From NCBI GenBank assembly GCA_023700785.1, contig JAMPYH010000037.1, positions 1-13,452 of the forward strand: a stretch of 13,452 nucleotides of DNA. Reading direction: 5' to 3'. The notes under the pieces are model-generated. The model did not search any database. It had not been told where the DNA came from and was given only the letters and a program-made list of their open reading frames with translations. Positions within the stretch are counted from its first letter, which is position 1, and the number at the start of each line of letters is the position of its first letter. This stretch comes from Candidatus Zixiibacteriota bacterium. Its GTDB lineage: Bacteria > Zixibacteria > MSB-5A5 > GN15 > FEB-12. This document shows, in pieces, positions 1 through 6,635 of this stretch. The translations under genes were made by a program, and so were the position numbers.

Positions 1-2052
1 AACGGCGAAACCGATCGATTTGTGGAGATCTGGAATCTCGTCTTTATGCAGTACGACCAGCAGCCAGGCGGACAGGTGGTCCCGCTGCCAAAACCATCGG
101 TCGATACCGGCGCGGGGCTTGAACGGATCGCGTGCGTCATGCAGGGAGTCGATACCAATTACCAGATCGATCTCTTCCAGGCGATCATCACGGCCATCTC
201 GGAACTGACTCACGCCAAATACGCCGACAATCGGTCATCGCATCACGTGATTGCCGACCACATCCGCGCGCTGACTTTCGCGCTGGCGGATGGCGCCGGC
301 ATATCCAACGAAGGGCGCGGCTATGTGCTGCGCCGCGTTTTGCGCCGGGCCGCACGCCACGGACGGCTCCTCGGCGCACATGAACCGTTCATCTATAAAC
401 TGGTACCGGTACTGGTAAGCGAGATGTCCGGCGCGTATCCCGAGATCCGCGAAAAGCAGGAACATATTCAGCGAGTGATCCGCACCGAAGAGGAAGGTTT
501 CCTGCGGACACTGGAAACCGGCCTTGAGCTGTTCGAGCGGGTGGCGAAGAAAGTCAAGGCGACCGGCTCGACAACCGTAGATGGTGAAACCGTATTCAAA
601 CTATATGACACCTACGGCTTTCCTGCCGACTTGACCGAGATCATCGCGCATGAGCACGGCCTGACAGTTGACCTGATCGGCTTTGAGGACGCGATGTCGC
701 GCCAGCAGGAACAATCTCGCAAAGGCTCGGAGTTCAAAGCTGCCGGCGCGCAATTGGGAAAAACGCTGACACAATTGGCGGAAGATGAGAAGTGGTCGTT
801 CCATGAGTCCAAGTTTGTCCGTGGACATATGTCGCTTGGCGCGGTGGTGCACTATGCCAGGATCATTGACGGCGCGGTGGCTGTCATTCTCGACAAGACC
901 CCGTTCTACGTTGAATCAGGCGGCCAGATCAGTGACACCGGCAAACTGAGCGGTGACGGCTTCTCCATCGAGGTCACAGATATCGCTCATGTCGGCAATT
1001 ATTACGTGCACATCGGACACTTCCTTTCAGGTTCGATTGAACTGGTGCGCCCCGGGCTGCATGTTACCGCCGAACTTGATTCCGCGCGCCGCTGGGATAC
1101 CATGCGAAACCATACCGCGACGCATCTCCTGCATGCCGCGCTCAGGAAGGTTCTCGGCGAGCATGTCAAGCAGGGTGGCTCCTATGTTGGCCCGGACAGG
1201 CTCCGCTTTGACTTCTCGCATCATCAACCGATGACATCCGAGGAAATCCGCCGGGTAGAGGAGATAGTCAACGCGCAGATACTTGAGGCGGTCGATGTCC
1301 AGACCGATATCATGCCGATCGAAGAAGCGAAAAAAACCGGCGCTATGGCGTTGTTCGGCGAGAAATATGGCGATACTGTGCGCGTCGTCTCTGTGCCGGG
1401 ATTCTCCCGAGAGCTTTGCGGCGGCACGCATGTGACCAACGTCGCGCAGATCGGGCCGTTTATGGTGACGCTGGAGACCGGGATAGCCTCGGGGGTGCGA
1501 AGGATCGAGGCGGTCACCGGCCGCAACGCCGCCAAAGTGATGCTCGATGATAAAGGGATCCGGACACATGCCGCGCAACTTCTGGGTCGTCGTGAAGATG
1601 AGATCATTCCCGCTATCGAGCAATTGAAAGATACCAATCTTCAGCTTCAGAAAGAGCTGAAGCGGGTCAAAGCCGAGATGTTCTCCGGCGGCAGCAAAAC
1701 TGTTGGGCACCAGACCAAGGTTGGGCCGGTCACTCTGGTGACTCACGATTTCGGCGACACTGACAAGGATATAATGACCGCCTGGATCGATACCGAAAAA
1801 GCAAAACCGGGGCCGGTGGTGGTCGCGGCGCTCGGTCAAACCAACGGCAAACCGACCTATCTCGCCGCGGCAAGCAACTCGGCTATAACTGAACACAAGA
1901 TCGATGTTGGCGCCATCTCTAAAGAACTGCTGTCGCAGTTTGGCGGCCGCGGCGGCGGGAAAGCGTCGTTCGCGCAGGGTGGTGTCGCGCCCGAAACGAA
2001 ACCGGATGAGCTTTTTTCCAGGATGAAGACACTGCTTGAGGCAAAGGTGTAG
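1..2052 (+). CDS. alaS: Alanyl-tRNA synthetase, 5'-truncated by window edge
   Basis: Charges tRNA-Ala with alanine and hydrolyses mischarged Ser/Gly-tRNA-Ala in the cytoplasm. The frame is open from base 1, giving 683 residues; roughly the first 190-200 residues of the usual ~870-residue protein lie upstream of the window. The visible part starts in the class II catalytic domain (EIWNLVFMQY, then PKPSVDTGAGLERIA). The editing domain carries the zinc-site motifs HTATHLLH near residue 371 and CGGTH near residue 473. The C-terminal DHHA1 region ends with the glycine-rich GGRGGGKASFAQGG. All expected motifs of the visible domains are intact, so the gene is probably functional. It stops 2 bases before the GTG of the next gene, which suggests one transcript with the envelope genes downstream. 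A 289-codon reverse ORF inside it is a codon-bias shadow. Confidence 0.98.
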   Translation, partial: NGETDRFVEIWNLVFMQYDQQPGGQVVPLPKPSVDTGAGLERIACVMQGVDTNYQIDLFQAIITAISELTHAKYADNRSSHHVIADHIRALTFALADGAGISNEGRGYVLRRVLRRAARHGRLLGAHEPFIYKLVPVLVSEMSGAYPEIREKQEHIQRVIRTEEEGFLRTLETGLELFERVAKKVKATGSTTVDGETVFKLYDTYGFPADLTEIIAHEHGLTVDLIGFEDAMSRQQEQSRKGSEFKAAGAQLGKTLTQLAEDEKWSFHESKFVRGHMSLGAVVHYARIIDGAVAVILDKTPFYVESGGQISDTGKLSGDGFSIEVTDIAHVGNYYVHIGHFLSGSIELVRPGLHVTAELDSARRWDTMRNHTATHLLHAALRKVLGEHVKQGGSYVGPDRLRFDFSHHQPMTSEEIRRVEEIVNAQILEAVDVQTDIMPIEEAKKTGAMALFGEKYGDTVRVVSVPGFSRELCGGTHVTNVAQIGPFMVTLETGIASGVRRIEAVTGRNAAKVMLDDKGIRTHAAQLLGRREDEIIPAIEQLKDTNLQLQKELKRVKAEMFSGGSKTVGHQTKVGPVTLVTHDFGDTDKDIMTAWIDTEKAKPGPVVVAALGQTNGKPTYLAAASNSAITEHKIDVGAISKELLSQFGGRGGGKASFAQGGVAPETKPDELFSRMKTLLEAKV

Positions 2053-2054
2053 GC

Positions 2055-2813
2055 GTGTCGATCTACCAGCGGCTCCTCAACTCCAAAAGTCGATACGGCG
2101 GCGGCTTTCTGCTGTTGCTTGATCCGGACCGGATCGAACAACGGGAATATCTTCGCCTTGCCGAGGCCGCGCAGGAGTGTCGTGTTGACGGCATCCTCGT
2201 TGGATCCTCCTTCGTTCTTAAAAGTAACTTCGCCCAGGCGGTGCAGGCTATCAAGGAAGTGACTGACCTGCCGGTGATAATTTTCCCCGGCTCGATCACG
2301 CAGATCACACACCACGCGGACGCCATCCTCTTCACATCGCTGCTTTCCGGACGCAACCCGACCTACCTGATCGACGAACAGGTCAAAGGGGCGCCGCTCA
2401 TCAAGCAGGCCGGACTTGAACCGATCCCGACCGGCTATTTGCTCATAGAGTCTGGCAATTTGACCTCAGTGCAGTACATGTCGGGCTGTACTCCGATTCC
2501 GAACTCAAAATATGAAATAGCTGCGGCTCACGCGTTGGCCGCCCAGTATCTGGGGATGAAGTTTGTTTATCTCGAGGCAGGCTCCGGCGCGCGGACGCCG
2601 GTTCAGGTGGAGATGATCCGCGAAGTCGCTTCCTACGCGTCGATCCCGATCATTGTCGGAGGCGGATTACACTCGCCCGAAGCTGTCGCCGCTCGGATCG
2701 ACGCCGGAGCGTCGCTGGTCGTGGTCGGAAACCACTTCGAGAACGATGCCCGCCTGACACATCTCCGGGAGTTGGTCGCCGCGGCGCATCCCATTCAATC
2801 AGTGAACGTATGA
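2055..2813 (+). CDS. Geranylgeranylglyceryl phosphate synthase family protein (GGGPS/PcrB)
   Basis: A 252-residue TIM-barrel prenyltransferase. In archaea this family joins geranylgeranyl diphosphate to sn-glycerol-1-phosphate, the first ether bond of archaeal lipids; bacterial members may use other prenyl chain lengths. Family signatures lie in the usual order: LDPD at 22-25, DGILVGSS at 45-52, FPGS at 77-80, SLLSGRNP at 95-102, PTGYLLIESG around 125-134, YLEAGSGA at 172-179, VGGG at 201-204 and VVGN near 223-226. The long stretch around CTPIPNSKYEIAAAHALAAQYLG resembles the group II enzymes known from Bacteroidetes and some archaea (from memory of the family). It starts at GTG 2 bases after the alaS stop, and its TGA overlaps the next ATG (ATGA), so translation is probably coupled. 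The exact substrate cannot be told from sequence. Confidence 0.93.
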   Translation: MSIYQRLLNSKSRYGGGFLLLLDPDRIEQREYLRLAEAAQECRVDGILVGSSFVLKSNFAQAVQAIKEVTDLPVIIFPGSITQITHHADAILFTSLLSGRNPTYLIDEQVKGAPLIKQAGLEPIPTGYLLIESGNLTSVQYMSGCTPIPNSKYEIAAAHALAAQYLGMKFVYLEAGSGARTPVQVEMIREVASYASIPIIVGGGLHSPEAVAARIDAGASLVVVGNHFENDARLTHLRELVAAAHPIQSVNV

Positions 2814-3397
2814 ATCAAACTCAGAAACTCGAACGATTTCGGCGACATGCCGAAGATTCCGTGCTGCTCCGCCGCACTCTCGTTGAACGACTGGGCGAAC
2901 AGATCATCGAGTGTTCCAACCTGATCGCCGGAGTGATCGGTTCGGGTGGAAAATTGATGATAGTCGGCAACGGCGAGTCCGCCGCCGCCGCGTCCCACTT
3001 CGCCACCCAGTTGCTGGTGCGCTATCGCAACGATCACCCTCGCCAGCCGCTCCCCGCGATCGCCCTGACCGCGGATAGTGTGATCTTGACCGCCTCTGTG
3101 GACCAGGGATACAAGGATATCTACTCCCGCCAGATCGACGGCCTCGGACACAAAGGGGATATGCTGATAGTGCTCGCGACCGGTGAAGAATCGGAGAATA
3201 TCACGCGGGCGATCCAAACCGCTCGCGTTCGCAATATGCTGATCATCGCCCTGCTGGGCGCCAATAACAGCCGGATCATCAACGCCGTCGACCGCGCGCT
3301 TATCGTTCCGCATCCGTCGCCGCAACGGGTGCAGGAGGAACATCTGTTTCTCATTCACCTGCTGGTAGAGTTGATCGAAACGGACCTGTGCGCATGA
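2810..3397 (+). CDS. SIS-domain protein of the GmhA/DiaA family, divergent active site
   Basis: A 195-residue single SIS-domain protein that aligns end to end with phosphoheptose isomerase GmhA and its relative DiaA. Visible landmarks are GNGES at 53-57 (GmhA usually GNGGS), SHFATQLLVRY at 62-72, LPAIALTADS at 81-90, SRQIDGLGHKGD at 106-117 and RVQEEH at 173-178. GmhA makes D-glycero-D-manno-heptose-7-phosphate for LPS or S-layer heptose. Here the glutamate that acts as base in GmhA (E65 in E. coli) aligns with Gln67, and the usual STSGNS phosphosugar loop reads ATGEES at 123-128. The C-terminal histidine of QEEH is kept. It may therefore be a sugar-phosphate binding or regulatory protein, or an isomerase with altered chemistry. 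It overlaps both neighbours by ATGA, and the O-antigen ligase-like neighbour supports an envelope-glycan role. Confidence 0.82.
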   Translation: MNQTQKLERFRRHAEDSVLLRRTLVERLGEQIIECSNLIAGVIGSGGKLMIVGNGESAAAASHFATQLLVRYRNDHPRQPLPAIALTADSVILTASVDQGYKDIYSRQIDGLGHKGDMLIVLATGEESENITRAIQTARVRNMLIIALLGANNSRIINAVDRALIVPHPSPQRVQEEHLFLIHLLVELIETDLCA

Positions 3398-4635
3398 GCC
3401 AACAGCGGACAGATCGGCTGCTCGCGCTTTTTTTCTCGGTCTTTGTTGTCACGTCAACTTTTTCGATCGCTCTCGCGCAGATCTCGCTCGGCATGTCGCT
3501 CGCCCTGTTCATCGGGCTTTCTGCCCGAAACAAACGAAATCTATTTCGCGGCGACGCACAGCCGGTCTATCTGTTCATCCTGCTTTATCTCTTTTGGCTG
3601 ATACTTACATCGTCGCTGGCCGACTCCTTTCCGGCCGCCCTGGCTAATTGCCGCGAGGAATGGCTCTTCCTGGCGATACCGATCGGCATCTACCTGTTAA
3701 CGGAGCAGGTCTATCGGGAAACACTCGTCCACAGCTTTGCGATCGCCGCCGGGCTGGTCGCGCTCTATGCCATCGTGCAATTTCTCACCGGCACACACTG
3801 GCTTCACTATACAAACGGCACGTTCACGCCGACTGCTGTCGTCAAACCGATCGGCAATTTTACTCATTGGCTGACCTTCGCGGACTATTTCGCGACCGCC
3901 GCCATGTTCCTGTTCGGCTTTATCATATTCAACGCCGAGCTTCCTCCCAGACGATTCCGCGTCATCCTGATCGCCTCTATGCTGGCGATCGTCGCGGTTG
4001 TGCTGACTTCCAGCCGTACGCCGATCACGGCTATGCTCATCGCGCTGGTGGTTTGCTTGTCGTTCAAGTCCGGAAGATTCAGATGGGTTATTATTGGGCT
4101 GGTCGTCCTGGTCCTGGCTATCGCGGCGCTCCTTCCCGATGCCCGCGAGAAGTTCAGCGACAAACTCCAGCGGGATACTTCAGCGGAGTATGCAGGAAGT
4201 CGGGTCTATATCTGGTCGCGATCGTGGGATATCGTTAAGAGTAATCCAATCTTCGGCGTTGGTCAGGGGCACTTCAAGGAGGAGTACATAAAACGTCTTC
4301 CCGCCGATATCGACGACAGCCGCAAGCATGCTCACGCGCATAACGACTTTCTCAATGTCGCGGCGATCGCGGGAATCCCGGGGGCATTGTTCTTTCTTGG
4401 GATCTGGGGGAGCCTGCTCAGACTGGTCGGCCGGGCGGCGTTTGATCTTCGATTATCCATCGATCGACGGCGGATCGCGCTGGCATCGCTGGTCGGTTCG
4501 GTCGTATTCCTGATGACTTCACTTACCGAGGCGACGTTTGCCGATGAAGAGGTTCGCCAGATGCTGATGTTTGTCTGGGCGGCGGGACTGTCGGCGCGGT
4601 ATAACGATTCGGCTGGGGCAGGTCAAAAGCCTTGA
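3394..4635 (+). CDS. O-antigen ligase / polymerase family integral membrane protein (Wzy_C type)
   Basis: About 413 residues, largely hydrophobic, with roughly ten or more predicted membrane segments. The long periplasmic-loop signature of the O-antigen ligase family is visible: NPIFGVGQGHFKEEY, followed by KHAHAHNDFLNVAAIAGIPGALFF, in which the HAHND histidines match the conserved region of WaaL/Wzy-like enzymes. An SRTPITAM segment sits at the usual TM/loop boundary. Such proteins transfer or polymerise undecaprenyl-linked glycans at the periplasmic side of the inner membrane. I chose ATG 3394 because it overlaps the preceding stop as ATGA; a GTG at 3388 in the same frame would add two residues. 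Ligase and polymerase cannot be separated from sequence. Position after the SIS gene fits a surface-polysaccharide or LPS pathway. Confidence 0.87.
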   Translation: MSQQRTDRLLALFFSVFVVTSTFSIALAQISLGMSLALFIGLSARNKRNLFRGDAQPVYLFILLYLFWLILTSSLADSFPAALANCREEWLFLAIPIGIYLLTEQVYRETLVHSFAIAAGLVALYAIVQFLTGTHWLHYTNGTFTPTAVVKPIGNFTHWLTFADYFATAAMFLFGFIIFNAELPPRRFRVILIASMLAIVAVVLTSSRTPITAMLIALVVCLSFKSGRFRWVIIGLVVLVLAIAALLPDAREKFSDKLQRDTSAEYAGSRVYIWSRSWDIVKSNPIFGVGQGHFKEEYIKRLPADIDDSRKHAHAHNDFLNVAAIAGIPGALFFLGIWGSLLRLVGRAAFDLRLSIDRRRIALASLVGSVVFLMTSLTEATFADEEVRQMLMFVWAAGLSARYNDSAGAGQKP

Positions 4636-4659
4636 CAGCGTGGCAGTAACCTCTATTTT
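4632..4659 (+). promoter_or_regulatory. Possible internal promoter before the small membrane protein
   Basis: A perfect TTGACA at 4632-4637 overlaps the stop codon of the O-antigen ligase-like gene, and TATTTT follows at 4654-4659 after a 16-base spacer. A start of transcription about 7 bases later would fall almost on the ATG at 4670, giving a nearly leaderless message. This could be chance, since the gene is also well placed for read-through from the operon. Confidence 0.22.
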
Positions 4660-4669
4660 GGCAAGTATT

Positions 4670-4960
4670 ATGGCAGTACAGAAAAAGAAACCGCTCCAGT
4701 CAGAGCGTAAAACAGCATCGGCCCCGGTCGTCCGCGCTCCGGAGAAATGGCCGTTTGGCCGTAAGAACTACATCCTCTTTGGCGTGGCGCTCGCGGTCAT
4801 CGTTCTGGGATTTTTCTTCCTGAGCACCGGCGATATTACCCTTGCGCCGATACTTTTGGTGGCGGGGTACTGCGTGCTCGTACCGTGGGCGATCTTGGCG
4901 AAAGACAAAGCCAAAACCGCGCCGGCGGCGGATCTTCCCGCGGAATCGAAAGTATCGTAA
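4670..4960 (+). CDS. Small two-TM membrane protein, DUF3098-like
   Basis: A 96-residue protein with a basic, soluble N-terminus (MAVQKKKPLQSERK) followed by KWPFGRKNYILFGVALAV, a first membrane segment of about 21 residues, a short STGDITLAP turn, a second membrane segment and a charged tail. The FGRKNYILF start and the ITLAPILLVAGY second helix match what I remember of DUF3098, a small FCB-group family that has no assigned function. The usual longer acidic loop between the helices is shortened here. ATG 4670 was preferred; an in-frame GTG at 4640, four bases after the preceding stop, would add ten residues. It is the last gene of the alaS operon and is followed 45 bases later by a terminator. 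Confidence 0.72.
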   Translation: MAVQKKKPLQSERKTASAPVVRAPEKWPFGRKNYILFGVALAVIVLGFFFLSTGDITLAPILLVAGYCVLVPWAILAKDKAKTAPAADLPAESKVS

Positions 4961-5004
4961 TCGGCTATTGCATAATACGTTAGCTTATCACGGTCAATTG
5001 CATT

Positions 5005-5032
5005 GCTCACCTTGTCTGGGGTGGGCTTTTTT
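5005..5032 (+). terminator. Rho-independent terminator of the alaS operon
   Basis: GCTCACC at 5005-5011 pairs with GGTGGGC at 5020-5026 (7 base pairs including one G-U) across an 8-base loop, and is followed by six T at 5027-5032. It sits 45 bases after the last operon stop and ahead of the tRNA promoter. Confidence 0.75.
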
Positions 5033-5054
5033 CTTGGCGTATCTCGGTGCGGGC

Positions 5055-5082
5055 TTGCCTTTTCGGAACGCTCATATATATT
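5055..5082 (+). promoter_or_regulatory. Probable promoter of the tRNA pair
   Basis: TTGCCT at 5055-5060 and TATATT at 5077-5082 are separated by 16 bases, in an AT-rich patch between the operon terminator and tRNA-Val. Sigma-70-like by pattern only. Confidence 0.42.
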
Positions 5083-5167
5083 AGCAGTCTGCCAACGGGC
5101 TGTTGGAGAGGTTCTGGTGGAGACATCGGAGCAACCTTGCAGTCTCGCCGGTGTTCACAGGAGAACC

Positions 5168-5241
5168 GGGCGGTTAGCTCAGCTGGTTAGAGCACCTGCT
5201 TTACACGCAGGGTGTCACAGGTTCGAATCCTGTATCGCCCA
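5168..5241 (+). tRNA. tRNA-Val (anticodon UAC)
   Basis: A full cloverleaf can be drawn. The acceptor GGGCGGT pairs with ATCGCCC, the D stem is GCTC/GAGC, the anticodon stem CCTGC/GCAGG carries loop TTTACAC with anticodon TAC, and the T stem ACAGG/CCTGT carries TTCGAAT. The discriminator base is A at 5241. The following bases are GTT, so CCA is not encoded and must be added by the CCA-adding enzyme, unlike the neighbouring tRNA-Asp. Confidence 0.97.
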
Positions 5242-5317
5242 GTTAGATGGGCGGCGACGCCGGCAGGCGGAGTCGGTCATCGGCACCGCGGTGGCGCGTC
5301 ACATATCCAATCCGATC

Positions 5318-5394
5318 GGGGTTGTAGTTCAGTTGGTTAGAACGCATGCCTGTCACGCATGAGGCCGCGAGTTCGAGTCTCGTCAACCCCGCCA
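5318..5394 (+). tRNA. tRNA-Asp (anticodon GUC), CCA encoded
   Basis: The cloverleaf has acceptor GGGGTTG/CAACCCC, D stem GTTC/GAAC, anticodon stem CATGC/GCATG with loop CTGTCAC (anticodon GTC), and T stem GCGAG/CTCGT with loop TTCGAGT. Discriminator G 5391 is followed by an encoded CCA at 5392-5394. The 3' end of this gene is repeated at 11271, which marks it as the probable integration site of the downstream block. The spacer from tRNA-Val (5242-5317) is compatible with one transcript. Confidence 0.97.
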
Positions 5395-5397
5395 TTT
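5382..5397 (+). repeat. attL-like direct repeat at the tRNA-Asp 3' end
   Basis: GTCAACCCCGCCATTT covers the last two T-stem bases, the acceptor 3' strand, the discriminator, CCA and three flanking T. An identical 16-mer lies at 11271-11286, and after a one-T length difference both copies continue TAT. A tRNA 3' end duplicated at the far side of a block is the usual footprint of site-specific integration. Confidence 0.7.
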
Positions 5398-5476
5398 TAT
5401 CGTCGGTCCAGTGACTCTACATTAACCACTATTTCAATTGCAGCCGGTCCTTGAAGATTCCATTTCATTACGTCCG

Positions 5477-5500
5477 AGCCATCCGGCAGGACGGCTTTTA
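5477..5500 (+). terminator. Probable terminator after tRNA-Asp
   Basis: AGCC(A)TCC GGCA GGA(C)GGCT forms a hairpin with one internal mismatch and a four-base loop at 5477-5496, followed by TTTTA. A second hairpin, GTGGCA/TGCCAC with a 7-base loop, follows immediately at 5502-5520. It lies 83 bases downstream of tRNA-Asp. Confidence 0.5.
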
Positions 5501-5618
5501 TGTGGCACAGATGATGCCACCGAGGTAAATTGCCCTTACGACATCAGCATGCAGCAGACGGCGCGAGGCGCGGCCGCTGAGCTCGGTCGTTGGGCCGCAG
5601 AGCGGTCTCGGAGGCAGC

Positions 5619-6020
5619 ATGAGCAGATATGACGACGCCGTGAGCGCAATGCGTGCCGGACTTCCGGCCAGGCCGGAGCTACGCGACTATGTTCGCTTCG
5701 GAACGCTTGCGTCCAATTCCCACAATACTCAGCCCTGGAAGTTCCGGCTCGGTGCGGACACCATCGACATCCTTCCAGACTTGTCCCGGAGAACACCGAT
5801 TGTCGATCCCGACGATCATCACCTGTACGTTACTCTTGGCTGTGCCGCACAGAATATTGTCATCGCCGCGAACGCGAGTAGCCGGCCAGCGGAAGTATCC
5901 CTAACGACAGACGGAGGTTAAGGAACTGCGATTCACGTCGACCTGGGCAGGGGATCGGGCATGGGGCATGCAACCGATGCGGATCTCTGCAGCGCGATCC
6001 CTGTGCGGCAGTCTCCCATG
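5619..6020 (+). pseudogene. Nitroreductase (Acg-like, FMN-dependent) remnant with in-frame stop and lost C-terminus
   Basis: The N-terminus is intact: a GGAGG ribosome site at 5610-5614 precedes ATG 5619, and the protein reads through the family signature ASNSHNTQPWKFRLGADTID and the SRRTPIVDPDDHHLYVTLGCAAQN stretch typical of Acg-family nitroreductases. At codon 101 there is a TAA (5919-5921). The same frame continues with GTAIHVDLGRG and then DADLCSAIPVRQS, the segment these enzymes carry before their second half. Beyond about base 6018 the similarity ends, and the sequence changes to an unrelated T9SS-exported protein. So about 130 of a usual ~330 residues remain, with a premature stop. 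It is not expected to be active. It lies at the left edge of the tRNA-bounded block, so it may be cargo damaged by the later rearrangement. Confidence 0.85.
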
Positions 6021-6635
6021 GTTGAAGTTGCACGATACGCGGTAAATGGAGTGGTGGCGGTTCGCCTTGCGTGGTCGTCTCGGGTTGAGATCGACAACTT
6101 GCCGCTGCAGTTTTTCGAACGGCCGAGTTTTTCCATTTCAACAATCTCACCTGCTTCGATTCAGCATTCAGTTCATGGGAATGTAGCGGCAGCGCTGCAA
6201 CGCTCCGGCGACCAGCCCGTACTCCTCAATCCCGGTGAACGAATTGATCTCGAATACTCTCTGAGTGCTGTTCCTTCAGGCGTTCGTCGGGTGCTGATCT
6301 GCGCTATTCGCGGTAGGTACGAGCGGGACAACGCTGGAAGGCAGGCGGTTACGGTCCCGAGCAGTTTCAGCTTTGAGCAGAACTACCCAAATCCGTTCAA
6401 TCCAAGCACGACCTTCCGCTTCGGCCTGCCGACTGCACAGCTTGTACGGCTGGAATTGTATAATATCTTGGGCCAGCGGGTTGGGACACTGGCTAACAGT
6501 GCCTATGAGGCAGGCTACCACCAGATCGACTGGGACGGACAACTTGGCGGACAACCAGTGGCATCGGGTGTTTATCTTGCGCGACTCGTCGCAGGCCCCT
6601 TCCACGCCACCAGAAAGATGATGGTGGTGAAATGA
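5961..6635 (+). CDS. T9SS type A sorting-domain fragment, copy 1 (composite ORF)
   Basis: An open frame of 224 codons, of which only the last ~150 are recognisable. It carries the type IX secretion C-terminal domain: NYPNPFNPSTTFRFGLP, LVRLELYNILGQRVGTL, then SGVYLARL and the terminal KMMVVK. This domain normally targets a large secreted protein through the T9SS outer-membrane channel, after which it is cleaved. Here no secretion signal or passenger domain is attached. The first ~20 codons belong to the nitroreductase remnant, and the frame happens to stay open across the junction near 6018. It is therefore more likely a truncated 3' end of a once larger gene than a working protein, although it may still be translated. 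Its TGA overlaps the ATG of the lipoprotein gene (ATGA), suggesting an ancestral coupled operon. Confidence 0.7.
   Translation: MGHATDADLCSAIPVRQSPMVEVARYAVNGVVAVRLAWSSRVEIDNLPLQFFERPSFSISTISPASIQHSVHGNVAAALQRSGDQPVLLNPGERIDLEYSLSAVPSGVRRVLICAIRGRYERDNAGRQAVTVPSSFSFEQNYPNPFNPSTTFRFGLPTAQLVRLELYNILGQRVGTLANSAYEAGYHQIDWDGQLGGQPVASGVYLARLVAGPFHATRKMMVVK
6192..6635 (+). repeat. Sorting-domain repeat, copy 1
   Basis: This 444-base segment matches 8622-9065 at a constant offset of 2430 bases with no gaps. Bases 6231-6296 (66 bases) and 6594-6635 (42 bases) are identical to the second copy. At protein level I count 17 substitutions in 147 aligned residues. Confidence 0.9.

Noticed and set aside
1027..1896. 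Reverse-strand ORF of 289 codons inside alaS
   Set aside because: It lies fully within a gene with intact synthetase motifs; the product is low-complexity, rich in Arg/His, with no recognisable domain. It is a codon-bias shadow.
5003..5362. 119-codon ORF across the terminator and tRNA genes
   Set aside because: It runs through two good cloverleaf tRNA genes and a terminator; the peptide is a by-product.
5438..5632. 64-codon ORF before the nitroreductase remnant
   Set aside because: It covers a terminator-like hairpin and the ribosome site of the nitroreductase start; no family features.
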